Below are positions 41,319 to 50,655 of a DNA stretch of 64,000 nucleotides, one piece after another. Source of the stretch: Clostridium facile (lineage in GTDB: Bacteria; Bacillota; Clostridia; Oscillospirales; Ruminococcaceae); the NCBI RefSeq assembly GCF_014297275.1, contig NZ_JACOQK010000001.1:1798001-1862000 (forward strand). Reading direction: 5' to 3'. Numbering within the stretch: the first letter of the stretch is position 1; every line of letters starts with the position of its first letter. The position numbers and the translations under genes are program-made. The notes beneath the pieces are model-generated. The model was not told the origin of the DNA. It did not search any database and saw only the letters and a program-made list of their open reading frames with translations.

Positions 41319-42053
41319 ATGAATCCAACAGTTTTGGTTACCGGAGCATCTGGTGGAATTGGTTCTGCTATTGCCACAAGATTTGCCCGAGAGGGATATC
41401 GAGTTGCCATTCATTACAATCATCATAGGGAAAAAGCAGAACAATTGGTACAAAAATTACGGAATCAGAATCCATTGGTAATTGCTGTACAGGCGGATAT
41501 CTCTAACGAACAACAAGTAAAAAATATGATGAAGGAAGTTACACAACAACTGGGTGGAATCAATATTCTTATCAACAACGCAGGATTTGCGCAACAAAAA
41601 CTTTTTACTGATATCACCTCAGATGAGTGGAAAAAGATGTTTGATGTCCATGTAAATGGTGCTTTTTATTGTATCCAGGCAGTACTTCCCTGGATGATTC
41701 ACAACAAAAAAGGAAAAATCATCAATATTTCTTCCATGTGGGGGCAAGTTGGCGCCTCATGCGAGGTTCACTATTCTGCTGCTAAAGCTGCGTTAATTGG
41801 TATGACAAAGGCACTCGCAAAAGAACTTGGGCTATCGGGTATCCAAGTAAACTGTGTTTCTCCTGGTGTAATTGAAACAAAAATGAACCATATGCTGGGC
41901 GTAGATGTTCTGGAAGAATTAAAAGAAGAAACCCCTTTAAATAAATTGGGAACCCCGGATGACATTGCAAATGCCGTTTATTTTCTGGCATCCGACCAGG
42001 CGGATTTTATTACTGGACAAGTATTAGCTTCTAATGGAGGATACATTATCTAG
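41319..42053 (+). CDS. ymfI: SDR oxidoreductase, EF-P 5-aminopentanone reductase-like (YmfI)
   Basis: A 244-aa classical short-chain dehydrogenase: TGASGGIGSAIA (8-19, NAD(P)H loop), NNAG near 87, Ser in NISSMWGQVGASCEVHYSAAKAAL with the Tyr-x-x-x-Lys pair, and GQVLASNGGYI at the end. The stretch SSMWG-x-x-GASCEV-x-YS-x-x-K closely follows Bacillus YmfI as I recall it. YmfI reduces the 5-aminopentanone group on Lys32 of elongation factor P. A FabG-type 3-oxoacyl reductase is the alternative reading. No efp gene is in the window. Confidence 0.75.
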   Translation: MNPTVLVTGASGGIGSAIATRFAREGYRVAIHYNHHREKAEQLVQKLRNQNPLVIAVQADISNEQQVKNMMKEVTQQLGGINILINNAGFAQQKLFTDITSDEWKKMFDVHVNGAFYCIQAVLPWMIHNKKGKIINISSMWGQVGASCEVHYSAAKAALIGMTKALAKELGLSGIQVNCVSPGVIETKMNHMLGVDVLEELKEETPLNKLGTPDDIANAVYFLASDQADFITGQVLASNGGYII

Positions 42054-42091
42054 TTTTTTCTTCTATCCTACTACATAGATACCCTAAAATA

Positions 42092-42100
42092 TGGTATAAT
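42092..42100 (+). promoter_or_regulatory. Extended -10 promoter element for nadE
   Basis: TGGTATAAT 45 bases before the nadE ATG. No good -35 is visible, as is common with TGn extended elements. Confidence 0.5.
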
Positions 42101-42144
42101 ACAAAGTATCATTGGATGTAATAAGATAAAAGGAGCAATACCTT

Positions 42145-44058
42145 ATGAAAAACTATGGATTTATCCGCATTGCCTCCGCCTGTCCATTAGGAAGGGTCGG
42201 AGATGTCATGTATAATACAACCGAAATTTGCAATTTAATTGATCAAGCAGTAAATCAACAAGTAAGCTTGCTGGTTTTTCCAGAGCTCTCCATTTCTTCC
42301 TATACCTGCGGGGATTTATTATTGACCTCTGCCATGAAAAACGGTGTGGAACAAGCAATCTCCACGATTCAACAACATACTCTGGAAAAACCAATTACCG
42401 TTTTTGTTGGAGCCCCCATCTATGAAAATGCCAAATTATACAACTGTGCTGTTGTTATTTCCTCCGGTGAAATCAAAGGGGTTATCCCAAAAACCCACCT
42501 TCCCAACCATGGTGAATTTTATGAACAGCGTTGGTTCGATTCTGCCAAAGACTTTTGTGGTGACAGTACTATGCTTTGTGGGGAAACGATTCCTATGGGT
42601 ACGGATTTACTGTTTACCATGGAGGAAGCCGTCATCGCAGCTGAAATTTGTGAGGATATGTGGGTAGACGCCCCTCCATCTATTGATCACGCAAAAGCTG
42701 GAGCAAATATTATCTGCAATTTATCTGCCAGCAACGCCGTGATTGGTAAGCAAAATTACCGCCGTATGCTGGTAAAACAGCGCTCTTTCAGTTCTCACTG
42801 CGCTTATGTGTTCTCTTCTGCCGGTATTTGTGAGAGTACCACAGATACCTTATATAGCGGACACTTGTTAATTGGGGAAAATGGCAACATTTTAGCGGAT
42901 GCTTCCCAGATGGAGTTTGAAAACTTGCTCCTCACTGCAGATGTGGATTTAGAACGTCTGTCCTGTGATAGATTAAAAAGCACCACTTTCCATCTGTCAA
43001 AATCCTATCGTTCCATTCCATTGAATCATAAAATTTGCTCGATTGACCAACTACAACGCCATATTAGCCAAACCCCATTTATTCCTGCTTCCAAACAGAA
43101 CAAATCCGAACGTATGGAAGAAATCTATCATATTCAGGCATTAGGTCTTGCAAAACGCCTGCGCCATACTGGATTAAAACACCCTGTTATTGGAATTTCT
43201 GGCGGATTGGATTCTACCTTGGCTTTGCTGGTAACGGTGCGTGCTATGGATAAACTGGGTTGGGATCGGAAAAACATTCTTGGTATTACCATGCCAGGCT
43301 TTGGTACAACAGGACGTACCAACTCCAATTCCAAAAAATTGATGGACGCATTAGGGATTACCTCCAAAGAGATTGATATTACCCAAGCATGTAGGAAGCA
43401 TTTTGAGGATATCGGCCATGATCCATCCATCCATGATGTCACCTATGAAAATGTACAGGCAAGAGAAAGAACTCAGATTCTACTAGATATCGCCAATAAA
43501 CATGGTGGCCTTGTAGTAGGAACCGGTGACCTTTCTGAACTAGCCTTAGGATGGGCGACCTATGCAGGCGACCATATTTCCATGTATGGTGTCAATGCAG
43601 GGGTTCCAAAAACATTAGTACGCCATATTGTAGCATGGACCGGAGAACAAATGGGTGGAGAAATCCAAAAAATATTGGAGGATATTTTGGATACCCCTGT
43701 TTCACCTGAACTTCTTCCAGCGGATAAAGACGGAAAAATCGCACAGAAAACAGAAGAAATTATTGGGGATTATATTTTACATGATTTCTTTTTATATTAT
43801 TTTGTTCGGTTTGGATTTACCTTTGATAAAATTTATTATTTAGCGAAACACGCTTTTGGGGATACTTATCCAAAAGAGCAGATCGTAAAATGCCTAACTA
43901 CTTTTGGAAAACGCTTTTTCGCACAACAGTTTAAACGTTCCTGTCTGCCAGATGGCCCCAAAATTGGTTCGGTTACCCTTTCCCCTCGCGCCGATTGGAG
44001 GATGCCAAGTGATGCTTGCGCTGCCCTTTGGATGCAAGATTTTGATCAAATGGATTAA
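42145..44058 (+). CDS. nadE: Glutamine-dependent NAD+ synthetase
   Basis: A 637-aa two-domain enzyme. The N-terminal nitrilase-like glutaminase (about 1-290) has the triad Glu47 (VFPELS), Lys116 (VIPKTHLPN) and Cys169 (AAEICEDMW). The C-terminal NAD synthetase domain has ISGGLDSTLAL near 350 (ATP pyrophosphatase loop), GTTGRTNSN, VVGTGDLSELALGW and a C-terminal RADWRMPSD. It amidates deamido-NAD+ with ammonia tunnelled from glutamine. Preceded by an AAAGGAGC site. Confidence 0.95.
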   Translation: MKNYGFIRIASACPLGRVGDVMYNTTEICNLIDQAVNQQVSLLVFPELSISSYTCGDLLLTSAMKNGVEQAISTIQQHTLEKPITVFVGAPIYENAKLYNCAVVISSGEIKGVIPKTHLPNHGEFYEQRWFDSAKDFCGDSTMLCGETIPMGTDLLFTMEEAVIAAEICEDMWVDAPPSIDHAKAGANIICNLSASNAVIGKQNYRRMLVKQRSFSSHCAYVFSSAGICESTTDTLYSGHLLIGENGNILADASQMEFENLLLTADVDLERLSCDRLKSTTFHLSKSYRSIPLNHKICSIDQLQRHISQTPFIPASKQNKSERMEEIYHIQALGLAKRLRHTGLKHPVIGISGGLDSTLALLVTVRAMDKLGWDRKNILGITMPGFGTTGRTNSNSKKLMDALGITSKEIDITQACRKHFEDIGHDPSIHDVTYENVQARERTQILLDIANKHGGLVVGTGDLSELALGWATYAGDHISMYGVNAGVPKTLVRHIVAWTGEQMGGEIQKILEDILDTPVSPELLPADKDGKIAQKTEEIIGDYILHDFFLYYFVRFGFTFDKIYYLAKHAFGDTYPKEQIVKCLTTFGKRFFAQQFKRSCLPDGPKIGSVTLSPRADWRMPSDACAALWMQDFDQMD

Positions 44059-44595
44059 TTGGAAAGGGCCAAAAAATATCATCCAATTTCCCGTTTTTTA
44101 TTTTTCTATTTATATCCCTGCAACAGTGGAATATTTTCTAAAAATCAAACCATATCGATATGTTATTCTTTAAATAAGAATAAAACTTTTTAGAATCGCA
44201 TTTTAATCCCTTTCATTGAAATGTCGCAACCGATTTCATCTGTAATGGTACTTTTTAGCAATCCTTAGGAGAAAAATAAATAGCAAAAAGTCCCTGATGT
44301 AGTTTCTGCTTTCCTACATCAGGGACTTTTGTTGATTCTATTCATTCAATCTTGCAGCAGATAAATATTTTCTGCTATCCACATTTATAAGTCGCTTCTC
44401 TTTTCTGGGAAAATAATATACAATATTTTGACAGAAAGATAGTTAAAACTAATTCTACGGTAAAGTATATCTGGCTGAAAATATTGATTCCCTGATTTTG
44501 TAGTTATCATATGTACTCAAATTCCATAATCAATGAAAAACTAACCATATGATCTTATTATCATTCCAATCACTATTTTTGTAAACATCTATCTT
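44059..44595. other. Convergent 537-bp spacer between nadE and the DUF5050 gene
   Basis: It holds the strong terminator at 44284; the rest is AT-rich with no gene or repeat that I can see. Confidence 0.5.
44284..44332. terminator. Strong terminator downstream of nadE, possibly bidirectional
   Basis: AAAAGTCCCTGATGTAG pairs perfectly with CTACATCAGGGACTTTT across a loop of about 11 bases. Confidence 0.85.
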
Positions 44596-45765
44596 TTAGA
44601 TCACAAAAATATTCCCATTGCTCTGGTAAAATACCCAATCTCCTGTAACACAAACTTGTTCTATTGGTGACTCTGTTAATTTTTGTTTTGAGCCCTGTGA
44701 AAGGTCTATCACATATAAGCAATTTTCGTCGGATCGGTTTCCATAATAAATCCAATTTCCTGAACAGTTAAAACAGGAAACAGAATCGGATAAAATCGGT
44801 GCTTCCTGCTGGTTGGAGTAGAGCAAACCATCTTCCGCCACATAATAAATCACCGAATTACTAATATTATAAGATAAAATACTCTGGCTGATTTCTTTTC
44901 GGATTTGACCGCCGTTTGTATCCATAGAATATAAGCAGTTATTGTCATTGCTGTTACGATAATAAATCCGATCCCCTACCATAGAAATTTGGCTAGCACT
45001 ATTGTCTGATAGTAAAACCTTTTGATATCCATCTGAAAAACGGTACAAATATAGATTGGCATGCTCCGTATTGTCAGCTGAAACCATGTATTGGTCTGTC
45101 ACCGATAAATAATAAGAAAAAGCAAAATAATTTTGAATCAATTCCCCTGTTACTGCACTGTAACAAAGCACATTGAAAGTATTGTTCCTTGCTTGGGCAT
45201 ACACTTTTTCGCCTACCACATTGATATATCCAACTGGTTCATTCGAAATTTTTTGCATGTCTGAACCATTTGTCCTCATTTTATATAAACAGTTTTGGTC
45301 AGATGCTTCACTATAAAAAATCCATTCTCCTTGAACAGCTGCCATACCACCATTTAAACAGTTAGAGCTTGTATTTCCAATTGTGTTATAAGGCTGCAAG
45401 GAGATATCAGGAGCAGATGTATCTGGAAACGATGCTATACCATCATTTATTTCACCACCTTCTACACCTTCCTCTATAGAATTTTTAGAAGATTTTGTTT
45501 TACTGGTTGATTTAGTGGAAGCTGATTTGGAGGATTTAGAGGAACTAGTTGTTTTCGATTTTGTGGAACTTTTTGTATTTTTGTCCCTGCTAGAGGTATT
45601 TTTTCCGTTGTTACTAGTATTGAATTCTTCGATAGAATGGAGTTCCCAATCTGGAGTGCTATGGTTTCCGGTCATCGAAAATCCAATCATAATTCCAATA
45701 AATATCAGCATTAAAGTGGGCAATAGATACTGTAAGGCTCGCATAAACTTTGGACGTTTTTCCAT
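44596..45765 (-). CDS. Membrane-anchored DUF5050-type beta-propeller protein
   Basis: A 389-aa protein with one N-terminal TM segment (about 13-31). A Ser/Thr/Lys-rich linker (about 50-100, repeated TKSK/SSKS motifs) probably spans the wall. The C-terminal domain (about 130-389) is made of repeating strands with a periodic IYY/WIFYS pattern (GEWIFYSEASDQNCLYKMRTNG, GDRIYYRNSNDNNCLYSMDTNG, GNWIYYGNRSDENCLYVIDLS), typical of DUF5050 propellers. It probably binds a ligand or protein outside the cell; role unknown. Confidence 0.8.
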   Translation of the reverse strand: MEKRPKFMRALQYLLPTLMLIFIGIMIGFSMTGNHSTPDWELHSIEEFNTSNNGKNTSSRDKNTKSSTKSKTTSSSKSSKSASTKSTSKTKSSKNSIEEGVEGGEINDGIASFPDTSAPDISLQPYNTIGNTSSNCLNGGMAAVQGEWIFYSEASDQNCLYKMRTNGSDMQKISNEPVGYINVVGEKVYAQARNNTFNVLCYSAVTGELIQNYFAFSYYLSVTDQYMVSADNTEHANLYLYRFSDGYQKVLLSDNSASQISMVGDRIYYRNSNDNNCLYSMDTNGGQIRKEISQSILSYNISNSVIYYVAEDGLLYSNQQEAPILSDSVSCFNCSGNWIYYGNRSDENCLYVIDLSQGSKQKLTESPIEQVCVTGDWVFYQSNGNIFVI

Positions 45766-46074
45766 TTCATTTTTCCTTTTTCGATAAAATTCGACAATTA
45801 TAATTAAAAAAGTAAGAACTGAATTATTTTCAGTCCCTTCATTTTATCAATAATGCTTGTTTTCCTTTAGTATATCATATAATGGATAATTTTTCCAGAT
45901 AAATTTTTAAATTAGCGAAAAATTTTTAATCGTTAATTTATTAGCATTGTACCAACATATATTATTTTCTCCTTGTAAATGGTTTTCATATCCCTTTCTC
46001 ATAATGTTGTATCTCAAAGAGATTGCTAAAAATGACGGTACCACATTATCTAATACCAGTTTTACTGCATTATC
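45766..46074. other. Gene-free spacer upstream of the DUF5050 gene
   Basis: AT-rich. No coding frame, clear promoter or repeat could be assigned by eye. Confidence 0.4.
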
Positions 46075-46110
46075 AAAAAACCATCAGCGAAAATGGCTGA
46101 TGGTTTTTAT
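46075..46110 (-). terminator. Terminator of the thioesterase operon
   Basis: On the minus strand, AAAAACCATCAGC/GCTGATGGTTTTT with a 7-base loop and a following T run. Confidence 0.9.
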
Positions 46111-46520
46111 TATAGTTCATCTTTAATTTCTTGTTTTGTACGGAAGCCTGTTAAAACAAAGGTAGCAACCAATTCCTCTTTATCATTGAATACTTCTGTC
46201 CTTACATGGGAAAGGGATTTTGTTTCATGAATCACTTTTGCCTTTGCTACAATATAATCTCCATTGGCTGGTTTGATATAATTGGCTTGTACATTGATGG
46301 TAACGGTAACTCTTCCGGAAAAATTAGCAGCTGCCGCAAAAGCAAAATCTGCCAAAGTGTATACCACTCCACCTTGTACCAGATCAGCGCCATTTAAATG
46401 ATGTTCCTTTAAATCCAAAGTTACTGTTGCGTAACCCAATCCAACCTCTTTTAATACCATGCCGCAATATTTTGCGAACCGGTCTTTTTCTAGCATATTT
46501 CGGATTGTTTGTTCTGTCAT
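46110..46520 (-). CDS. Hotdog-fold thioesterase (PaaI-like)
   Basis: A 136-aa protein with the PaaI hotdog pattern: FAKYCGMVLKEVGLGYATVTLDL, HHLNGADLVQGGVVYTLADFAFAAAANF (the N/D-x-x-x-x-x-HGG-like helix, here QGGVVYTLAD) and YIKPANGDYIVAKAKVIHE. It hydrolyses acyl-CoA thioesters, probably phenylacetyl- or hydroxycinnamoyl-type. It lies 17 bases after the DUF6483-like gene and shares its transcript. AGGAGG site present. Confidence 0.88.
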   Translation of the reverse strand: MTEQTIRNMLEKDRFAKYCGMVLKEVGLGYATVTLDLKEHHLNGADLVQGGVVYTLADFAFAAAANFSGRVTVTINVQANYIKPANGDYIVAKAKVIHETKSLSHVRTEVFNDKEELVATFVLTGFRTKQEIKDEL

Positions 46521-46537
46521 ACAGTTTCCTCCTATCT

Positions 46538-46900
46538 TTAAAAATCTATTTTTTTGCTTTCCAGTTCTTTTAACCCCGCCAAGATTTCATCTTTTCCAAA
46601 ATTATGTTCTTCCATAGTTTCTTCATCCTCACCTAACAGGCAATTGTAAAACCAAAGTCCCAGACATAAATTATCATCGGATTCTTCTTGTTCCAACTGT
46701 TCATATAGTAAATCTTCTGCCTGACAATATTCTTTCTGTTTTATAAGGCTCTCCAGTTCTTTTTTTATTTCTAATTGTGGGGATTGGAAAGGAATATCCT
46801 CCACCTCTTCAATAAATCCACCACCTGGAGAGATCAAAGCTGTTTTTAAAAAACGAATTACCATCATGGATTGTTCTATAATAAAATCATCTGTTAACAT
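46538..46900 (-). CDS. DUF6483-like small acidic protein
   Basis: A 120-aa, strongly acidic cytoplasmic protein starting MLTDDFIIEQSMMVIRFLKTAL, rich in Glu, with a helical middle and ending GKDEILAGLKELESKK. The opening resembles DUF6483 (D-Y-I-x-R-x-I-x-x-x-x-x-x-L), a family of tetratricopeptide-like helical proteins common in Clostridia, but I hold this loosely. Function unknown. First gene of a two-gene operon with the thioesterase. Confidence 0.55.
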   Translation of the reverse strand: MLTDDFIIEQSMMVIRFLKTALISPGGGFIEEVEDIPFQSPQLEIKKELESLIKQKEYCQAEDLLYEQLEQEESDDNLCLGLWFYNCLLGEDEETMEEHNFGKDEILAGLKELESKKIDF

Positions 46901-47027
46901 AATAACACATCCTTTCCATTGTTCTGTTTTCCATTATAATATAAAATTAATTGTTGTGCAATGAGTTTTCTGTCATACTATTTCTTGTTATCATAACCAT
47001 ATCGCTTTCTCATCTCTATAACAACTA

Positions 47028-47058
47028 AAAACCCTGGGCAAGATGCCCAGGGTTTTTT
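47028..47058 (-). terminator. Terminator of ilvC
   Basis: AAAAACCCTGGGC/GCCCAGGGTTTTTT with a 5-base loop. Confidence 0.92.
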
Positions 47059-47074
47059 AACAAAATAATTGATC

Positions 47075-48073
47075 TTATTTTTCGTCGCTCCAAGAATACA
47101 TTTTTCTCAGTTCTTTTCCAACTTTTTCTAATTCATGTTCTGCTTTAATTCTTCTTGTCGCATTGAAATGAGCACGGCCGTTCTTATTTTCAGCAATCCA
47201 ATTGGTAGCAAAAGTACCATCCTGGATTTCAGATAAAACTTTTCTCATTTCTTTCTTAGTATCTTCAGTGATAATACGTTTACCAATTTCATAATCGCCA
47301 AATTCAGCAGTATCGGAGATAGAAGCTCTCATTTCGCCAAAACCACCATGATAAATCAGGTCAACGATCAATTTCATTTCGTGGATACATTCAAAGTAAG
47401 CATTACGTGGGTCATATCCAGCTTCTACTAATGTTTCAAAACCAGCCTGCATCAGAGCGCAAACACCGCCGCACAATACAGCTTGTTCTCCAAACAGGTC
47501 TGTTTCTGTTTCTACACGGAAGGTTGTTTCCAAAACAGCCGCTCTTGCGCCACCAATACCAGCAGCATAAGCCAAAGCCAAATCGGTAGCTCTACCAGAA
47601 GCATCTTGTTCTACCGCATACAAGCAAGGAACACCTTTGCCTGCAACATATTCAGAACGTACGGTATGGCCTGGCCCTTTAGGAGCGATCATTACAACGT
47701 CTACACCAGCAGGAGGAACAATTTGTTTGAAGTGAATATTAAAGCCGTGGGCAAACGCCAATACTTTACCTTCTGTTAAGTATGGAGCAATGCTATTTTT
47801 ATACAAATCAGCTTGTTTTTCATCTGGGATTAAAATCATAATAAAATCAGCAGCTTTTGCAGCTTCTTCTGTTGTCATAACAGTTAAACCAGCAGCTTCT
47901 GCTTTTGCCCAGGATTTAGAGCCTTCATATAAGCCTACTACAACATCTACGCCACTTTCCTTTAAGTTCAAAGCGTGAGCATGTCCTTGGGAACCATAAC
48001 CGATGATTGCAACTTTTTTGCCATCCAATAAACCAAGGTTACAATCGCTTTCATAAAAAATCTTTAGTGCCAT
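47075..48073 (-). CDS. ilvC: Ketol-acid reductoisomerase
   Basis: A 332-aa class I KARI. The Rossmann domain opens KVAIIGYGSQGHAHALNLKESG (about 20-41), followed by MILIPDEKQ and APKGPGHTVRSEY. The helical knotted domain has ETDLFGEQAVLCGG (metal-binding Asp and Glu) and CIHEMKLIVDLIYHGG. It catalyses isomerisation and reduction of acetolactate in valine, leucine and isoleucine synthesis. The gene follows ilvBN but has its own promoter at 48148. Confidence 0.96.
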   Translation of the reverse strand: MALKIFYESDCNLGLLDGKKVAIIGYGSQGHAHALNLKESGVDVVVGLYEGSKSWAKAEAAGLTVMTTEEAAKAADFIMILIPDEKQADLYKNSIAPYLTEGKVLAFAHGFNIHFKQIVPPAGVDVVMIAPKGPGHTVRSEYVAGKGVPCLYAVEQDASGRATDLALAYAAGIGGARAAVLETTFRVETETDLFGEQAVLCGGVCALMQAGFETLVEAGYDPRNAYFECIHEMKLIVDLIYHGGFGEMRASISDTAEFGDYEIGKRIITEDTKKEMRKVLSEIQDGTFATNWIAENKNGRAHFNATRRIKAEHELEKVGKELRKMYSWSDEK

Positions 48074-48106
48074 TTTAGTTTCCTCCTAAAAATGTTTTTT
48101 ATAGTG

Positions 48107-48125
48107 CTCCGCTTGTTTGCGGGGT
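48107..48125 (-). promoter_or_regulatory. Hairpin in the ilvC leader
   Basis: CCGC/GCGG (extended by C-G) around AAACAA on the minus strand, between the ilvC promoter and its ribosome binding site. No T run follows. Confidence 0.45.
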
Positions 48126-48147
48126 CTTACTGAAGTGATTAATTTAC

Positions 48148-48176
48148 ACTATATAACAAGTTTTATATTTTGTCAA
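48148..48176 (-). promoter_or_regulatory. Promoter of ilvC
   Basis: TTGACA, 17 bases, TATAGT on the minus strand, about 70 bases before the ilvC ATG. Confidence 0.85.
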
Positions 48177-48251
48177 ATGTTTTTCTTAATTAATAAGTTA
48201 AGTTTTTATGATTAAGTTAAAAAACTACTTTAATTGTAGTTTTTCAACATT

Positions 48252-48740
48252 TTATCTCAAAGCATCCTTACCTTTTTGGATCGCTATAGTCCCCGTCCGG
48301 ATCACTTCCTTTAACCCATAAGGACGAACCAGTTCAATCATGGTTTCTAACCGTTCACAAGTATCAGATACTTCCAATGTCATTGTAGTACGGGTAATAT
48401 CAGAAATTTTTGCTCCCATAATATCCGCAATGTTCATAATCTCTCCACGCTGTGCTGGTGTAGTAGAAATTTTGACAATCATCAATTCACGGCTAATAAT
48501 TTCAGAAGCTTCCTGGGTTTTTACTTTAATAACATCAATCAGCTTATTGAGCTGCTTTTCTACCTGTTCAATTGTTCTGTGATCCCCGTCCACTACAATA
48601 GTAATGCGGGAAGTGGAGTGGTCCTCAGTAACCCCTACTGCCAAACTTTCAATATTAAATCCACGGCGGGCAAACAATCCTGAAATTCGGGAGAGAACAC
48701 CAGGATGGTTTTCCACTAAAATAGAAATTGTACGTTTCAT
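48252..48740 (-). CDS. ilvN: Acetolactate synthase regulatory (small) subunit
   Basis: A 162-aa protein with an N-terminal ACT domain (ISILVENHPGVLSRISGLFARRGFNIESL) and a C-terminal ALS_ss domain (RELMIVKISTTPAQRGEI...). It activates the catalytic subunit and confers valine inhibition. It lies 18 bases after ilvB, translationally close. Confidence 0.95.
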   Translation of the reverse strand: MKRTISILVENHPGVLSRISGLFARRGFNIESLAVGVTEDHSTSRITIVVDGDHRTIEQVEKQLNKLIDVIKVKTQEASEIISRELMIVKISTTPAQRGEIMNIADIMGAKISDITRTTMTLEVSDTCERLETMIELVRPYGLKEVIRTGTIAIQKGKDALR

Positions 48741-48758
48741 GGTTTTTTCTCCTTTCCT

Positions 48759-50378
48759 TTACAGTGTTGATTCGTTTTCATCTACAATTACTTCTAGCAG
48801 AAAAGAGGTATCTGCCTGTAAAAACTCGTTGATTGCCTCTCCCGCCTGGGAGATATCTGTAATCGTTTTTGCTGGAATCCCGTAAGCGGAAGCCAATATA
48901 GCAAAATTCGGACTTCCATCCAGGTGGACTGCCATCTGGCGGTCTCCCCAGTTTTTGGTTTGCAGTTCCCGTACCATCCCCAAACGGTTGTTCTTCATCA
49001 CAACAATTTTAAGTGGAATATGGAACTGGCATAAAGTAGCCAACTCCATCATCTGCATCTGGAACGACCCATCCCCGCAGATCGCGATTACATTGTGGCC
49101 CATATCCGCCAGTTTTGCTCCCATAGCTGCTGGAACAGAATATCCCATTGTTCCCATTCCGCCTGTGGTAATAAACTTACCATCGCGGATCTTAAAATAG
49201 TTTGCGGTCCAAATTTGGTTTTGCCCTACATCCGCAACTACTGTGGTATTAGATGGGGCCTTATCCGATAACATAGATAGGAACTGTTTTGGATTGACAC
49301 AGCCCTGTTTTGGAATGTCAAAATCACGCATACAGCTTTTTTTGGATTCTGTCAATTTACGAACCCAATCAGTGTGCTCTTCTTTTCCCACTACTTCAGC
49401 AATCTGGTCTAAAATTACCTTTGCATCCCCTACAACAGGAATACTAACCCCAACATTTTTTCCAATTTCAGCTGGGTCAACATCAATGTGGATAATTTTT
49501 GTCCGTCCTTCCAATACACTTGGGCTAGCAATTGCCCGGTCGGAAACTCTGGCGCCAATCAGCAGCAGCAAATCAGAGTTTAAAACCGCCTCGTTCGCTG
49601 TTCTGCACCCGTGCATCCCCAACATGCCAAAATTCAAAGGATGGTCTGTTGGGAGGATTCCCAACCCCATCATTGTTGTAATAACAGGAATATCACAACA
49701 TTCCGCAAAAGAAGCCAGTTGTTTACAGGCACCCGCATTGATAACGCCGCCACCAGCACAAATCAATGGGCGCTCTGCATGAGAAATGGCTTCCGCCACT
49801 TTTTTAATTTGACCTACATGGCCTTTTACACTTGGTTTATATCCGCGAATATCTACTGCTTCCGGATATTCAAATTCCAATTTCGAATTTTGGATATCAA
49901 CTGGTACGTCAATCAAAACTGGCCCTGGACGTCCTGTAGCCGCAATATGAAACGCTTCCTTAAAAATACGTGGAATCTGTGTTGCGTCTTTTACTAGATA
50001 ACTATGCTTTACAAAAGGCTCTGCCGCACCGGTAATATCCACTTCCTGGAACACATCCCGCCCTAATAAATCGGTAGATACCTGACCGGTAATTGCTACA
50101 ATTGGAATCGAATCAGCATAGGCGGTTGCTATCGCTGTCAACAGGTTGGTCGCTCCAGGACCAGAAGTTGCGATACAGACACCTGGCCGTCCCGAAATTC
50201 TGGAATAGCCGCTGGCTGCATGTCCTCCATTCTGTTCCTGCCGTACTAGGATATGCTTTATATCAGTTGAGGCAAGTGCATCATAAAATGGACAGATTGC
50301 CGCACCTGGATACCCAAAGACGACTTTCACACCTTCTTCTTCTAAACATCGTACCATTGCTTCTGCAGCTGTAATCAT
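48759..50378 (-). CDS. ilvB: Acetolactate synthase catalytic (large) subunit
   Basis: A 539-aa ThDP enzyme: VVFGYPGAAICPFYDAL (about 20-36, containing the region with the catalytic Glu), ATSGPGATN near 80, central FAD-type domain, and the C-terminal ThDP site GDGSFQMQMMEL...NNRLGMV. It condenses two pyruvates, or pyruvate with 2-oxobutyrate. The start at 50378 (MITAAEAM) has GGGAGG upstream. A longer frame to 50468 is rejected because its start codon lies inside the -10 box. Confidence 0.95.
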   Translation of the reverse strand: MITAAEAMVRCLEEEGVKVVFGYPGAAICPFYDALASTDIKHILVRQEQNGGHAASGYSRISGRPGVCIATSGPGATNLLTAIATAYADSIPIVAITGQVSTDLLGRDVFQEVDITGAAEPFVKHSYLVKDATQIPRIFKEAFHIAATGRPGPVLIDVPVDIQNSKLEFEYPEAVDIRGYKPSVKGHVGQIKKVAEAISHAERPLICAGGGVINAGACKQLASFAECCDIPVITTMMGLGILPTDHPLNFGMLGMHGCRTANEAVLNSDLLLLIGARVSDRAIASPSVLEGRTKIIHIDVDPAEIGKNVGVSIPVVGDAKVILDQIAEVVGKEEHTDWVRKLTESKKSCMRDFDIPKQGCVNPKQFLSMLSDKAPSNTTVVADVGQNQIWTANYFKIRDGKFITTGGMGTMGYSVPAAMGAKLADMGHNVIAICGDGSFQMQMMELATLCQFHIPLKIVVMKNNRLGMVRELQTKNWGDRQMAVHLDGSPNFAILASAYGIPAKTITDISQAGEAINEFLQADTSFLLEVIVDENESTL

Positions 50379-50436
50379 CGTGCACTCCTCCCTTTCTAAA
50401 ATCAATTTTTGTGCAATCATTACGAAAAGCAACAAC

Positions 50437-50459
50437 ATTACAATTTTATAATTTGTAAT
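50437..50459. promoter_or_regulatory. Inverted repeat at the ilvB transcription start
   Basis: ATTACAA and TTGTAAT arms with an AT-only 9-base centre. It starts immediately downstream of the -10 box, a position where a bound repressor would block transcription. Confidence 0.5.
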
Positions 50460-50466
50460 TGTTTTC

Positions 50467-50496
50467 ATTATACTGTTAAAATGGGGGATACGTCAA
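50467..50496 (-). promoter_or_regulatory. Promoter of ilvBN
   Basis: TTGACG, 18 bases, TATAAT on the minus strand. No T-box sequence or terminator is seen in the 80-base leader. Confidence 0.7.
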
Positions 50497-50550
50497 TACC
50501 CCAAAATAAAATTTGCCCAAAACATTTTTTCAAAAAACAGGGGGGAACAG

Positions 50551-50579
50551 TTGAAATCATCTTTAAAAAAGGGTACAAT
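50551..50579 (+). promoter_or_regulatory. Promoter of the DUF815 gene
   Basis: TTGAAA, 17 bases, TACAAT, about 75 bases before the coding start. Confidence 0.6.
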
Positions 50580-50655
50580 AAAAATTAATTTTAGAAAAAC
50601 AATAAACAAATTATTATTTTTGCTTATTTTCATTTTAAAAGAAAGGGGAATGGAT

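Noticed and set aside
50379..50468. N-terminal extension of IlvB rich in Leu/Ile/Val, looking like a leader peptide fused to the gene
   Set aside because: Its ATG lies within the -10 box of the ilvB promoter, so it is not transcribed as a leader. The MITAAEAM start has the ribosome binding site.
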